From Prevotellaceae bacterium (GTDB lineage: Bacteria; Bacteroidota; Bacteroidia; Bacteroidales; UBA932), in the NCBI GenBank assembly GCA_031288885.1, contig JAITQP010000112.1, positions 1 to 10,451 of the forward strand: a DNA stretch of 10,451 nt, written 5' to 3'. The translations under genes were made by a program, and so were the position numbers. How positions within the stretch are numbered: the stretch's first letter is position 1; each line of letters starts with the position of its first letter. Positions 1-7,097 of the stretch are shown piece by piece. The notes under the pieces were generated by a model that saw nothing but the letters and a program-made list of their open reading frames with translations, was not told the origin of the DNA and ran no database searches.

Positions 1-2163
1 GATTTCGGTTTCGGTAAAGTCCTCGCTGCCGAGCACGGAGAGCGCCTCCTGAACGGAGCCGCTCTCCGCCTCGCTGCAAAAGTACTCCACAACTTCGTTG
101 TACTTCTCCTCGTCCACGTGCTGCTGCACGTAGTAGTCAATGTTGAGCTTGGTGCCGGAGCTCACAATGGCCTCAATTTTGGAGATGAGGTCGCCAAGGC
201 TCAGCTTGTTGGCGGCGGCAATGTCCTCCAAGTCCATTTTGCGGTCGATGTTGCGGATGATGAACATTTTGTCTGCGCTCTTGCTGGGCGAGGATTTCAC
301 CACGATGTCCTGCGGCCGCTCAATGTCGTTTTCCTCCACGTACTTGGCAATGAGCTCCACGAAGGGCTTCCCGAACTTTTGCGCCTTGCCCGCGCCCACG
401 CCCTGACAGGTTTGCTGCAGCTCGGTGACGTCAATTGGGTAGTGGATGGCCATGTCGCGCAGCGAGGTTTCGGGGAAAACCACAAACGGGGGCAGGCTAT
501 GCCGCTGCGCCTCGCTCAGGAGGAGGCTTTTGAGCTGCGCAAAGAGCGCCTCGTCGCTTCCGCCCGCCGCCGATTTTCCGGCTACGCCGGCGGTCGCCAC
601 GTCGTCGTCGTAGTCGGCGTACTCGTGGTTTTCGGAGAGCATGATGGAGTGCGGGTTGTCCAAAAAGCGCTGCCCCTCCTCCGTCAGCATGAGCAGGCCG
701 TACTGCTCAATGTTCTTTTTGATAAACCGGTGGATGAGGCACTGCCGGATGATGGCGTCCCAAAAGCGCTCGTCCTTTTCGCTACCCTCGCCAAACACCT
801 CCAGCGCGTCGTGGTTGTAGGATTTTATGAGCGACGTTGCCTCGCCGCGGATAACGTGGATTACGTGCTCGGTTTTGAACTTTTCGCGCAGCGCCAGAAT
901 GGTTTCGAGCGCCAGCGCCACGTATTCTTTCCCCTCAAACTGCGTTTTTTGGTTGAGGCAGTTGTCGCAGCTGCCGCAGCTTTCCCCGTCGTAGTCTTCG
1001 CCAAAGTAGTGGAGCAGGAGCTTTCGGCGGCAGACCGACGATTCGGCGTAGGCCATTGTTTCCATCAGCAGCTGCCGCCCTATTTCCTGCTCGTTTATCG
1101 GCTTGCCCTGTATAAACTTTTCGAGCTTCTGCACGTCCTTGTGGCTGTAAAAGGTGATGCACTGCCCCTCGCCGTGGTCGCGTCCGGCGCGCCCCGTCTC
1201 CTGATAGTACCCCTCAAGGCTTTTGGGGATATCGTAGTGGATAACGAAGCGCACGTCGGGCTTGTCGATGCCCATGCCAAAGGCGATGGTGGCCACAATC
1301 ACGTCCACCTCCTCCATGAGGAACTTGTCCTGATTTGCCGAGCGCTGCGCCGCGTCTATGCCGGCGTGGTAGGGCAGGGCTTTAATGCCGTTGAGGCAGA
1401 GCGTTTCGGCCAGCTCCTCCACGCGCTTCCGGCTCAGGCAGTATATGATGCCGCTCTTGCCCGGGCGCAGCTTAATGTACTTGATGATTTCCTTCACCAC
1501 GTTGTTCTTTTGGCGCACCTCGTAGTAGAGGTTGGGGCGGTTGAAGGAGGACTTGAAGACGGTGGCGCCGAGCATGCCCAGATTTTTTTGGATATCGTGC
1601 TGCACCTTTGGGGTTGCGGTGGCGGTGAGGGCAATGATGGGGGCTACCCCCAGCGCGTTTACGGTGGCGCGGATGCGCCGGTACTCCGGCCGGAAGTCGT
1701 GCCCCCACTCCGAGATGCAGTGCGCCTCGTCGATGGCGTAGAAGGAAATTTTCACCTGCCTCAGGAACTCCACGTTTTCCTCCTTTATGAGCGACTCGGG
1801 CGCCACGTAGAGCATTTTTGTTTTTCCGGCGCGCACGTCATCCTTTACCAGCTGTATGGCGGCGCGGTTGAGCGAGGAGTTGAGAAAGTGCGCCACGCCG
1901 TCCTCGAGCACAAAGCTGCGCATGCTATCCACCTGATTTTTCATGAGGGAGATAAGCGGCGAAATCACTATCGCCGTGCCCTCCATGATGAGCGCGGGGA
2001 GCTGGTAGCAGAGCGATTTTCCGGAGCCGGTGGGCATCAGCACAAACGTATCCTTGCCGTTGAGCACGTTGCGAATAATGCCCTCCTGATGCCCGATAAA
2101 CTTACTAAACCCAAAGAATTTCTTCAGGTATTCGCGGAGGGAGATGTCATCTGGGTAAATCAT
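1..2163 (-). CDS. recQ: ATP-dependent DNA helicase RecQ (3' end cut by window edge)
   Basis: RecQ is a 3'-to-5' superfamily 2 DNA helicase acting in recombination and fork repair. Reading leftward from ATG at 2163, 721 codons stay open to the edge. Seen in order: motif 0 region ending in Q26; Walker A MPTGSGKS at 43-50; DEAH box at 145-148 followed by CISEWGHDFRPEYR, the RecQ aromatic-rich loop; the helicase C-lobe with an arginine-finger-type QETGRAGRD; zinc cysteines C378, C396, C399 and C402, almost exactly the E. coli spacing; winged-helix RQC; an HRDC domain at about 537-605; and a further C-terminal helical domain to 721, as in the longer Bacteroidota RecQ proteins. Probably only a short tail is missing. 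Motif 0 has Ile23 where many RecQs have Arg. It is divergent from lptB. Identity is very sure; the exact C-terminus is not visible. Confidence 0.97.
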   Translation of the reverse strand, partial: MIYPDDISLREYLKKFFGFSKFIGHQEGIIRNVLNGKDTFVLMPTGSGKSLCYQLPALIMEGTAIVISPLISLMKNQVDSMRSFVLEDGVAHFLNSSLNRAAIQLVKDDVRAGKTKMLYVAPESLIKEENVEFLRQVKISFYAIDEAHCISEWGHDFRPEYRRIRATVNALGVAPIIALTATATPKVQHDIQKNLGMLGATVFKSSFNRPNLYYEVRQKNNVVKEIIKYIKLRPGKSGIIYCLSRKRVEELAETLCLNGIKALPYHAGIDAAQRSANQDKFLMEEVDVIVATIAFGMGIDKPDVRFVIHYDIPKSLEGYYQETGRAGRDHGEGQCITFYSHKDVQKLEKFIQGKPINEQEIGRQLLMETMAYAESSVCRRKLLLHYFGEDYDGESCGSCDNCLNQKTQFEGKEYVALALETILALREKFKTEHVIHVIRGEATSLIKSYNHDALEVFGEGSEKDERFWDAIIRQCLIHRFIKKNIEQYGLLMLTEEGQRFLDNPHSIMLSENHEYADYDDDVATAGVAGKSAAGGSDEALFAQLKSLLLSEAQRHSLPPFVVFPETSLRDMAIHYPIDVTELQQTCQGVGAGKAQKFGKPFVELIAKYVEENDIERPQDIVVKSSPSKSADKMFIIRNIDRKMDLEDIAAANKLSLGDLISKIEAIVSSGTKLNIDYYVQQHVDEEKYNEVVEYFCSEAESGSVQEALSVLGSEDFTETEI

Positions 2164-2204
2164 ACCAATAACAGTTTTGCGAAAGCAAAAATAAAATTTG
2201 AAAA

Positions 2205-2212
2205 CAAAGATA
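2205..2212 (-). promoter_or_regulatory. Candidate -7 element of the recQ promoter
   Basis: On the minus strand these bases read TATCTTTG, a full match to the Bacteroidota -7 consensus TAnnTTTG. About 20 bases upstream (2233-2235) lies TTA, a near match to the -33 TTG. Transcription would start roughly 35 bases before the recQ ATG. A second weaker match (TATTTTTG, 2186-2193) lies closer to the gene. Inferred from consensus only. Confidence 0.55.
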
Positions 2213-2297
2213 TAATTTTTCTCCTCATACGCTAACTTTTTACAGAGTTTTAATATTTAACAGTGTGATTTCATATGGCTAATTTTCAGATTTTGAA

Positions 2298-2321
2298 CAC
2301 TTTTGCCACTTTGGTGAAGTG
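2298..2321. repeat. Imperfect inverted repeat between recQ and lptB
   Basis: CACTT (2298-2302) pairs with AAGTG (2317-2321), and the inner CCA (2306-2308) with TGG (2312-2314). It lies midway between two divergent promoters, so it could be an operator or a weak RNA hairpin. The pairing is short and could be chance in AT-rich DNA. A perfect 8-base palindrome, TTGGCCAA, follows at 2361-2368. Confidence 0.25.
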
Positions 2322-2416
2322 ATAAATTTTATCCTTTTTAGAACAAAAAAACAAACGAAGTTGGCCAAATAGTAAACATGCAGGGACAGCCCCGTAGTAA
2401 GTAAACGCATTTTTAC

Positions 2417-2424
2417 TATCTTTG
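2417..2424 (+). promoter_or_regulatory. Candidate -7 element of the lptB promoter
   Basis: TATCTTTG matches the Bacteroidota -7 consensus TAnnTTTG and is identical to the element proposed for recQ on the other strand. No good -33 TTG is present 19-21 bases upstream. A start near 2430 would leave a leader of about 15 bases before the ATG at 2446. A 6-base inverted repeat (TAGTAA 2395-2400, TTACTA 2413-2418) overlaps the element and could be an operator. Confidence 0.6.
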
Positions 2425-2445
2425 TTGCGCAAAAAATGCTTAGAT

Positions 2446-3171
2446 ATGCGTTTATACAGCGAAGGATTGGTAAAAAAATACGGCAGCCGAACGGTGGTAA
2501 AGGGCGTCTCCGTCGAAATTTTTCAGGGCGAAATAGTGGGCCTGCTGGGCCCCAACGGCGCCGGAAAAACCACCACTTTTTACATGATAGCCGGATTAGT
2601 AAAGCCCAACGCCGGCCGCATCTTTATAGATGGCAACGAGCTGACGCGGCTGCCCGTGTACAAGCGCGCGCAGCTGGGCGTGGGCTACTTGGCGCAGGAG
2701 GCCTCGGTGTTCCGCACGCTCAGCGTGGAAAACAACATCAAGGCCGTGCTCGAAATGACCAAGCAGACCAAAGCCGAGCAGCGCGAGCGGCTGGAGTCGC
2801 TCATAGAAGAGTTTGGGCTGCAAAAGGTGCGCAAAAACTTGGGCATACAGCTCTCCGGAGGCGAGCGCAGGCGAACGGAAATTGCCCGCGCGCTGGCCGT
2901 AAACCCCAAGTTTGTGCTGCTCGACGAGCCCTTTGCAGGCGTTGACCCCATTGCGGTGGCCGACATCCAGAGCATTGTGGCAAAGCTCAAGGAAAAAAAT
3001 ATCGGCATCATCATTACCGACCACAACGTGCACGAAACGCTCTCCATCACCGACCGCGCCTACCTGCTCTACGACGGCGGAATACTGATGCACGGCACCT
3101 CGGAGGAGCTGGCAAACGACCCCGATGTGCGCAAAAAGTATCTGGGCGAGCGATTTGAGCTGCGAAAATAG
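2446..3171 (+). CDS. lptB: LPS export ABC transporter ATP-binding protein LptB
   Basis: LptB is the cytoplasmic ATPase of the LptB2FG complex, which extracts lipopolysaccharide from the inner membrane and feeds it to the LptC-A-D bridge. The protein is 241 residues, the same length as E. coli LptB. Seen: Walker A GPNGAGKT (35-42), Q-loop glutamine Q84, ABC signature LSGGE (136-140), Walker B ending in D160-E161, the LptB-typical FAGVDP just after it, and switch histidine H193 in [10 protein letters not shown]. The ATG at 2446 is preferred over an in-frame TTG at 2422, because that codon lies inside the proposed -7 element. Partner genes lptF and lptG are not in this window. nusB follows after 64 bases, so co-transcription is plausible. 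Confidence 0.97.
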   Translation: MRLYSEGLVKKYGSRTVVKGVSVEIFQGEIVGLLGPNGAGKTTTFYMIAGLVKPNAGRIFIDGNELTRLPVYKRAQLGVGYLAQEASVFRTLSVENNIKAVLEMTKQTKAEQRERLESLIEEFGLQKVRKNLGIQLSGGERRRTEIARALAVNPKFVLLDEPFAGVDPIAVADIQSIVAKLKEKNIGIIITDHNVHETLSITDRAYLLYDGGILMHGTSEELANDPDVRKKYLGERFELRK

Positions 3172-3190
3172 CGATGATGATGTAGTACCA

Positions 3191-3235
3191 TGAACTCTTA
3201 AACCCCTGAATTTTTAAACTCCCGAATTCCTAAAC
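3191..3235 (+). repeat. Degenerate 16-base tandem repeat between lptB and nusB
   Basis: Two 16-base units (3200-3215 and 3216-3231) match at 12 of 16 positions and each begins AAAC; a partial third unit (AAAC) runs into the nusB start codon and a related piece (AACTCTTA) precedes them. It resembles the ACTCTAAA repeat upstream of djlA. Function unknown; slipped replication is a simple explanation. Confidence 0.45.
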
Positions 3236-4192
3236 ATGATTAGCCGAAGATTATTGCGCATTAAAATCTTAAAAGAGGTTTACAGCTTCCTAAACGCCCA
3301 GAACACTTCACACGAGGCAGCCAACAAAACGCTGACCTACAGCATTCGCAAAACATACGACCTGTACCACCTCCTCATGCAGCTGGTGGTGGACGTCAAC
3401 GACTACGCCGTGCAGCAAATGGAGCTCGGCAAGCAAAAAAACTTCCCCACGGAGCAGGAGCGGAACCCCAACACCAAGTTTGCCGACAACAAATTCATAG
3501 CGCTGGTGCGCAGCAACACCCCGCTGAGGCGCTACTGCGAAAAGCAGCGGCTGACGTGGGGCGGCAACCCCGAGGTGGTGAAAAAGCTGCTGGCGTCGCT
3601 CTACGCCGCCGATTTCTTCCGCCACTACATGGCCGCCCCCTCCCGCGCGTTTGAGGCCGACAAGCAGCTGGTCATCCAGCTCTACTCCGAGCTCCTCGAG
3701 GACTTTGAGCCGCTCCTGCTGGCGCTCGAAGACCAAAACATCTACTGGATAGATGACGTGGAATTTGCGCTAAGCCAAATCATCAAAACGTTCCGCCTGT
3801 TCCGTCAGGGGCAGAGCAGCGAAACGCCGCTGGCGCCGCTCTACGCCCACAAGGGCGAGGAGCTCTTTGCCGAGCGGGTGCTCACGCGCGCCATCATCAA
3901 CAGCGCCGCCTACCGCGAGCTCATCGACCGGCACACCAAAAACTGGGAGGTGGAGCGCGTGGCGTTCATGGACGTGGTGATAATGATTACCGCCGTGGCG
4001 GAAATGATGGAGTTCCCCGACATTCCCATCAAGGTGTCGCTCAACGAGTATATCGAAATAGCCAAGTACTACAGCACGCCCAACAGCAGCCTGTTCATCA
4101 ACGGCGTGCTCGACAGGGTAGTTGACGAGCTGAGGCAGGAAAAAACGCTCGTTAAGCAGGACGAGCAGGACGAAAAACTTGCACACAAATAA
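3236..4192 (+). CDS. nusB: NusB-family transcription antitermination factor (long Bacteroidota form)
   Basis: NusB binds boxA RNA with NusE (ribosomal protein S10) to keep RNA polymerase processive on rRNA operons. At 318 residues this is about twice the E. coli length. The opening ISRRLLRIKILKEVYSFL resembles the first NusB helix. The conserved NusB core is at the C-terminus: NWEVERVAFMDVVIM from residue 236, then IPIKVSLNEYIEIAKYYS and FINGVLDRVVDEL to about 303, matching the usual pattern of aspartate, kVaINEaveLAK and FvNGVLd. The middle part (about 40-230) is the lineage-specific extension. A short charged tail follows, and the promoter of yajC lies over the gene's last codons. Family assignment is strong; a role in antitermination is inferred from the family. 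Confidence 0.92.
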   Translation: MISRRLLRIKILKEVYSFLNAQNTSHEAANKTLTYSIRKTYDLYHLLMQLVVDVNDYAVQQMELGKQKNFPTEQERNPNTKFADNKFIALVRSNTPLRRYCEKQRLTWGGNPEVVKKLLASLYAADFFRHYMAAPSRAFEADKQLVIQLYSELLEDFEPLLLALEDQNIYWIDDVEFALSQIIKTFRLFRQGQSSETPLAPLYAHKGEELFAERVLTRAIINSAAYRELIDRHTKNWEVERVAFMDVVIMITAVAEMMEFPDIPIKVSLNEYIEIAKYYSTPNSSLFINGVLDRVVDELRQEKTLVKQDEQDEKLAHK

Positions 4193-4208
4193 TCTTTTGC
4201 TAACTTTG
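4179..4208 (+). promoter_or_regulatory. yajC promoter (-33 TTG, 19-base spacer, -7 TAACTTTG)
   Basis: TTG (4179-4181), a 19-base spacer, then TAACTTTG (4201-4208) fits the Bacteroidota promoter consensus TTG-N19-TAnnTTTG well; it is the best promoter in the window. It overlaps the last codons and stop of nusB, so yajC and the genes after it can be expressed apart from lptB-nusB. The leader to the yajC ATG would be about 30 bases. Confidence 0.75.
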
Positions 4209-4245
4209 TACCCGATTTTTTTTCATTAATCCAAAAAATACCGAA

Positions 4246-4572
4246 ATGAATTTTCTTCTTTTAGACGCCGCCGACGCGGCAGCGCAGCCAACAGGACTTG
4301 GCGGCAACATGACGTGGATCATGCTTATTGCCATCTTTGTGGTGATGTACTTCTTTATGATTCGTCCGCAGCAAAGGCGGCAAAAAGAGCTGCGCAAGTT
4401 CCGCGAAAGCCTGCAAAAGGGCGATAAGGTGGTAACGGTGGGCGGCATCTACGGCGTTATTTCCGAAGTCAAAGACAGCTACGTGCTTATTGAGGTGGAT
4501 GGCAACGTGCGCATACGCTTCGACAAGTCCAGCGTGCTGAAGGACTCCACCGACCTCATTCAGGCAAAGTAG
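4246..4572 (+). CDS. yajC: Sec translocase accessory subunit YajC
   Basis: YajC is a small inner-membrane protein associated with SecDF-YidC and the SecYEG channel. The protein is 108 residues, normal for the family. Seen: a short N-terminal segment rich in Ala and Asp, one membrane helix at about 22-39 (MTWIMLIAIFVVMYFFM), then the family hallmark MIRPQQRRQKE, and a soluble domain with LQKGDKVVTVGGIYGVI, which is the most conserved YajC stretch. It has its own promoter, starting within the end of nusB. The next gene follows after 90 bases. Confidence 0.96.
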   Translation: MNFLLLDAADAAAQPTGLGGNMTWIMLIAIFVVMYFFMIRPQQRRQKELRKFRESLQKGDKVVTVGGIYGVISEVKDSYVLIEVDGNVRIRFDKSSVLKDSTDLIQAK

Positions 4573-4607
4573 CAAAAAAACAACGATAAAGCCGCACGTA
4601 TAACCTG

Positions 4608-4642
4608 TGCTCCGCTTCTGCGCACCGTCGGGTTGCGGAGCA
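4608..4642 (+). repeat. Hairpin in the yajC to ybbR-like gap
   Basis: TGCTCCGC (4608-4615) and GCGGAGCA (4635-4642) form a perfect 8-base stem with a 19-base loop; two further G-U pairs can extend it outward. There is no T-run after it, so it is not a classical terminator. It sits just upstream of the preferred start of the next gene (4663) and covers an alternative ATG (4642). It could affect RNA stability or translation of the downstream gene. Confidence 0.5.
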
Positions 4643-4662
4643 TGCTTGCATTTCAATGGGTA

Positions 4663-5658
4663 ATGGACAAAAAAAACCCTTTGCCTCAAACGTTGCTTGG
4701 CGCGCATCGCCTGCTCAAGCGAGATAAGCGGCTGCTTATCTTCAGTTTTTTTTTGCTTACCTCCTCCACCCTCTGGCTGCTCAACAAGCTGTCGCACACC
4801 TACACAACCGAAATCTCCGCCAAAATATCGCTGGTTGAAGGGCGGCACGTGGGCGTTATGCTCACCGACGGCAAGGTAAGCGCCGCGCGCCTGCGCGTGC
4901 GCGCAAGCGGCTACGACCTCGTGCAGTACATGCTGTTCAGCTCAAAAACGTTTGGGGTTGACCTCGGCCTGCTGCGCTACTTTGAGGTGGAGGGCGGAAG
5001 GTCGGCGCTGCCGGTGGGGCAAATCCGCAACACCATCGCGCAGCAGCTAAGCTCAAGCTTCGACCTGCAGGCCATTATCCCCGACTCCATTTACTTTCAC
5101 CTCTCGCCGGTGGCGAGCAAAAAAGTTCCCATACGGGCCAGCTGCCGCATTGGCTACCTCCCGCAGTACATGCAGCAGGGCGAGGCCGCGCTGGAGCCGG
5201 ACAGCGTAATCGTCAGCGGGCCGCAAAAGGTGGTAGATGCTATCGCCGAAATCGGCACGGAGCTGGTGAAAAAAGATAACGTTATCAGCAGCTTTGCCGG
5301 AAAGGCGTCGCTGAAAACGCCGCCACAAACGTTCCTGTCGCTCGAAAAGGTGTCGTACAAGGTAAACGTGCAGCGCGTTACGCAAATAACGCGGGAGCTG
5401 CCCATTCACCTCATCAGCGCCCCCGACTCGCTCCACGTTGAGCTGTTTCCGTCCAGCGCAATGGTCTCCATTTCCGTTGCCACCGAGGAGTACCACCGCC
5501 TCAAGCAGGACGAGCAGTACCTTACGGCGTACTACTCCGAGCTGGGGAGCAGCATCTCGGGGCAGGTGCGCGTAAACCTCAGCAAGCCGCCCGCGTACGT
5601 ACTTTCCACGTCCATCAAGCCGGCGTTTGTCAACGTTATCGTAAAGCAAAAGCCATGA
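4663..5658 (+). CDS. YbbR/CdaR-like single-pass membrane protein
   Basis: Probably a YbbR-domain protein: a short cytoplasmic N-terminus, one membrane helix (about residues 24-41, LLIFSFFLLTSSTLWLLNKL) preceded by Lys/Arg, and then a long periplasmic part of beta-rich repeats. The stretches with VSGPQKVVDAI and the following TELVKKDNVI are typical of the YbbR repeat. In Firmicutes, the YbbR protein CdaR regulates the diadenylate cyclase CdaA; here no cyclase gene is adjacent and the role is unknown. The ATG at 4663 (MDKKNPLPQ) gives 331 residues. An in-frame ATG at 4642 and TTG at 4633 are possible but lie in the hairpin arm. The stop overlaps the coaE start (ATGA), indicating translational coupling. 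Its place between yajC and coaE is a familiar Bacteroidota order. Confidence 0.87.
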   Translation: MDKKNPLPQTLLGAHRLLKRDKRLLIFSFFLLTSSTLWLLNKLSHTYTTEISAKISLVEGRHVGVMLTDGKVSAARLRVRASGYDLVQYMLFSSKTFGVDLGLLRYFEVEGGRSALPVGQIRNTIAQQLSSSFDLQAIIPDSIYFHLSPVASKKVPIRASCRIGYLPQYMQQGEAALEPDSVIVSGPQKVVDAIAEIGTELVKKDNVISSFAGKASLKTPPQTFLSLEKVSYKVNVQRVTQITRELPIHLISAPDSLHVELFPSSAMVSISVATEEYHRLKQDEQYLTAYYSELGSSISGQVRVNLSKPPAYVLSTSIKPAFVNVIVKQKP

Positions 5659-6278
5659 TGCGTGTAGGCGTAACCGGCGGTATGGGTAGCGGCAAAACTA
5701 CCGTTTGCAGGGTGCTGGAAAGCCTAAGCATCCCCGTTTTCTACGCCGACAGGGAGGTGAAGCGCCTCTACGAGGCCGACGCCGAGGTGCAGGCGTCGCT
5801 CATCAGGGCATTTGGGGAGGACATATACGCCGGCGGAAAGCTGAACAGGGCGCTGCTGGCGCAAAAGGTTTTCGGCAACAACGCCGCGCTCGCCGCGCTC
5901 AACGCCATAGCCCACCCCGTCGTAGCCAACCGCTTTGAGGAGTGGGTTGGGCGGCAGCACGCCCCCTGCGTGGCGCAGGAGGCCGCGCTGATATTTGAAA
6001 GCGGCGCGCATACGCTGTTCAACAAAATTATTACCGTAAACGCCCCCGAGGCGCTGCGGATACAGCGGGTGGAGCTGCGCGACGGCTGTACGCGCAGCGA
6101 GGCGCTTTGCCGCATGAAGCACCAGCTGAGCGACGACGAGCGCACCGCGCGGGCTGACTTCTGCATCGTAAACGACGACGCAACGCCCCTGCTGCCGCAA
6201 ATTTTGAAGATAATTGGGGAAATTTTGAATTATGAAAAAAATATACACAACCTTCATTTTAGTAGCTGCTGCACTTAA
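5655..6278 (+). CDS. coaE: Dephospho-CoA kinase
   Basis: CoaE phosphorylates the 3'-hydroxyl of dephospho-CoA with ATP, the last step of coenzyme A synthesis, in the cytoplasm. The protein is 207 residues, the usual length. Seen: P-loop GGMGSGKTT (8-16); FYADR around the catalytic-type aspartate D32; LNRALLAQKVF; IAHPVV, matching the family's HP motif; AALIFESG; and the C-terminal ARADFCIVNDD, like the usual ADxxIxN. Two ATGs in a row (5655, 5658) are possible starts; the first overlaps the upstream stop codon. The last 15 codons lie inside the next gene's signal-peptide region, and the tail NLHFSSCCT looks unlike a conserved CoaE end, so the original stop may have been lost or shifted when the AT-richer gene arrived. 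Confidence 0.96.
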   Translation: MMRVGVTGGMGSGKTTVCRVLESLSIPVFYADREVKRLYEADAEVQASLIRAFGEDIYAGGKLNRALLAQKVFGNNAALAALNAIAHPVVANRFEEWVGRQHAPCVAQEAALIFESGAHTLFNKIITVNAPEALRIQRVELRDGCTRSEALCRMKHQLSDDERTARADFCIVNDDATPLLPQILKIIGEILNYEKNIHNLHFSSCCT

Positions 6279-6801
6279 CGCCCACTCCGTAGGGCTTGAA
6301 GCCAGCTACAACGTAACGTTTGTGAGTTTTGCAAACGTACAAATCGCAGCAAGAAACATTACAAACGGCTTTGGGCTCTACACAAGCGTACGAGGATTAA
6401 GCAACGGTAGCAGCGTTAATGGCAGCAAGGAAATCTATGACGAGCTATTATCAATGCAAGAGGCATCGGATAAGTTTGGAATTGCATACTCCGATGCGGA
6501 AATTTTAAGAAGTGGCGTATCATTTGGTGTTAACAAGCAGTGGAAGTTCTTGTTTATTGGCGGGGCAGCAGGGTATTGCGACGTTATAAATCAACAAACG
6601 ACTACAGTAACATCCAGAAGTGGCATTAAAAAATCATTTCGCGACCAAAACGGTGTGTCAAGAGAACTTGAGTGGGAGGTTTTGTTTGGCTCTACGCCAG
6701 AGTTTGGTAGGATTTATATTCCTATTTACGTCGGGTGGAGTTTTAATTATAGTACATTTTTTGGACTTGGAGTTGGTTGGAAATTTCAATCAGCAGATTA
6801 A
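6232..6801 (+). CDS. Small secreted protein, probable outer-membrane beta-barrel
   Basis: I do not recognise this family. The protein is 189 residues. It opens with a clear signal peptide (MKKIYTTFILVAAALNAHS, likely cleaved near residue 19). The rest has alternating polar/hydrophobic stretches with many Gly and aromatic residues, such as FLFIGGAAGYCDVI, RIYIPIYVGWSFNYS and the end FFGLGVGWKFQSAD. This suits a small 8-stranded barrel whose last strand is near the C-terminus. It overlaps coaE by 47 bases in another frame. Base composition is clearly more AT-rich than the flanking genes, with codons such as TTA, AGA and ATA, suggesting a different origin. No promoter matching TAnnTTTG was found upstream, so it may be read through from coaE. 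That it is a real gene is fairly sure from the signal peptide; barrel nature is inferred. Confidence 0.72.
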   Translation: MKKIYTTFILVAAALNAHSVGLEASYNVTFVSFANVQIAARNITNGFGLYTSVRGLSNGSSVNGSKEIYDELLSMQEASDKFGIAYSDAEILRSGVSFGVNKQWKFLFIGGAAGYCDVINQQTTTVTSRSGIKKSFRDQNGVSRELEWEVLFGSTPEFGRIYIPIYVGWSFNYSTFFGLGVGWKFQSAD

Positions 6802-6824
6802 AAAATTTACACTAACGGAGAGGC

Positions 6825-6835
6825 ACGCTTCGCGT
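6825..6835. repeat. ACGC-TTC-GCGT mini-hairpin
   Basis: ACGC (6825-6828) and GCGT (6832-6835) pair around a TTC loop. The 11-mer CACGCTTCGCG containing it recurs at 10097-10107, and inverted at 9957-9967. It is followed by CATTGCGAG, and the copy near 10100 is preceded by CATTG, so this looks like a piece of a longer dispersed repeat. Confidence 0.5.
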
Positions 6836-6874
6836 CATTGCGAGACCCGAACCCATATACGGATAAAAGTGGAG

Positions 6875-6889
6875 CGGCTTGAAAAGCCG
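6875..6889. repeat. CGGCTT-GAA-AAGCCG hairpin
   Basis: Perfect 6-base stem (6875-6880 with 6884-6889) closed by a GAA loop. It flanks the left arm of the large inverted repeat and mirrors the TTC-loop hairpin at 7052-7068 on the right. Confidence 0.7.
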
Positions 6890-6890
6890 G

Positions 6891-7050
6891 ATTTTCATAA
6901 CCGCAGGTCAGCGACCTGCGGAGAGTAGAGGTAACACTTCTACATCCTGCCTGAAAGGCAGGACGCATCCCATTACACGTCCTGCCTTTCAGGCAGGGGT
7001 GAGGGCGGATGAGCGGCTACCGCAGGTCGTTGACCTGCGGTTATGAAAAT
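6891..7050. repeat. 160-base nested inverted repeat built of four hairpins
   Basis: The outer arms, 6891-6921 and 7020-7050, are 31 bases each and match in inverted orientation at 30 of 31 positions. Each arm itself contains CCGCAGGTC-3-GACCTGCGG, a perfect 9-base stem with loop AGC (left) or GTT (right). The inner arms, 6946-6965 and 6978-6997, are perfect 20-base inverted copies and each contains CCTGCCT-3-AGGCAGG with loop GAA (left) or TTC (right). A further 7-base stem (6925-6931 with 6937-6943, one G-U) sits between the left outer and inner arms. There is no coding sequence inside and no T-run. It could be a composite of dispersed palindromes moved by a RAYT-type transposase elsewhere, or an mRNA 3'-end stabiliser; both are inference. 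Confidence 0.85.
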
Positions 7051-7051
7051 A

Positions 7052-7068
7052 AAGCCCTTTCAGGGCTT
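7052..7068. repeat. AAGCCCT-TTC-AGGGCTT hairpin
   Basis: Perfect 7-base stem (7052-7058 with 7062-7068) closed by a TTC loop, one base outside the right arm of the large inverted repeat. Its stem differs from the left-flank hairpin (6875-6889), but the central TTC/GAA and the AAGCC/GGCTT ends are shared. Confidence 0.7.
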
Positions 7069-7097
7069 CCCCCAAGGTGTTGATTATCGCGGTGCAA

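Noticed and set aside
118..2235. A 705-codon open frame on the plus strand
   Set aside because: It lies opposite recQ in GC-rich DNA. The protein is Val/His/Leu-rich with no domain, while the minus strand encodes every RecQ motif.
2422..2445. TTG at 2422 as the lptB start
   Set aside because: It overlaps the -7 element at 2417-2424. The ATG at 2446 gives the standard 241-residue protein.
4633..4662. TTG at 4633 or ATG at 4642 as the start of the YbbR-like gene
   Set aside because: Both lie in the right arm of the 4608-4642 hairpin. ATG 4663 gives a short basic N-terminus before the membrane helix. ATG 4642 cannot be fully excluded.
6620..6928. A 102-codon plus-strand frame overlapping the secreted protein
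   Set aside because: It is in a different frame of the 6232-6801 gene and runs into the repeat region; it has no signal or domain and no separate start context.
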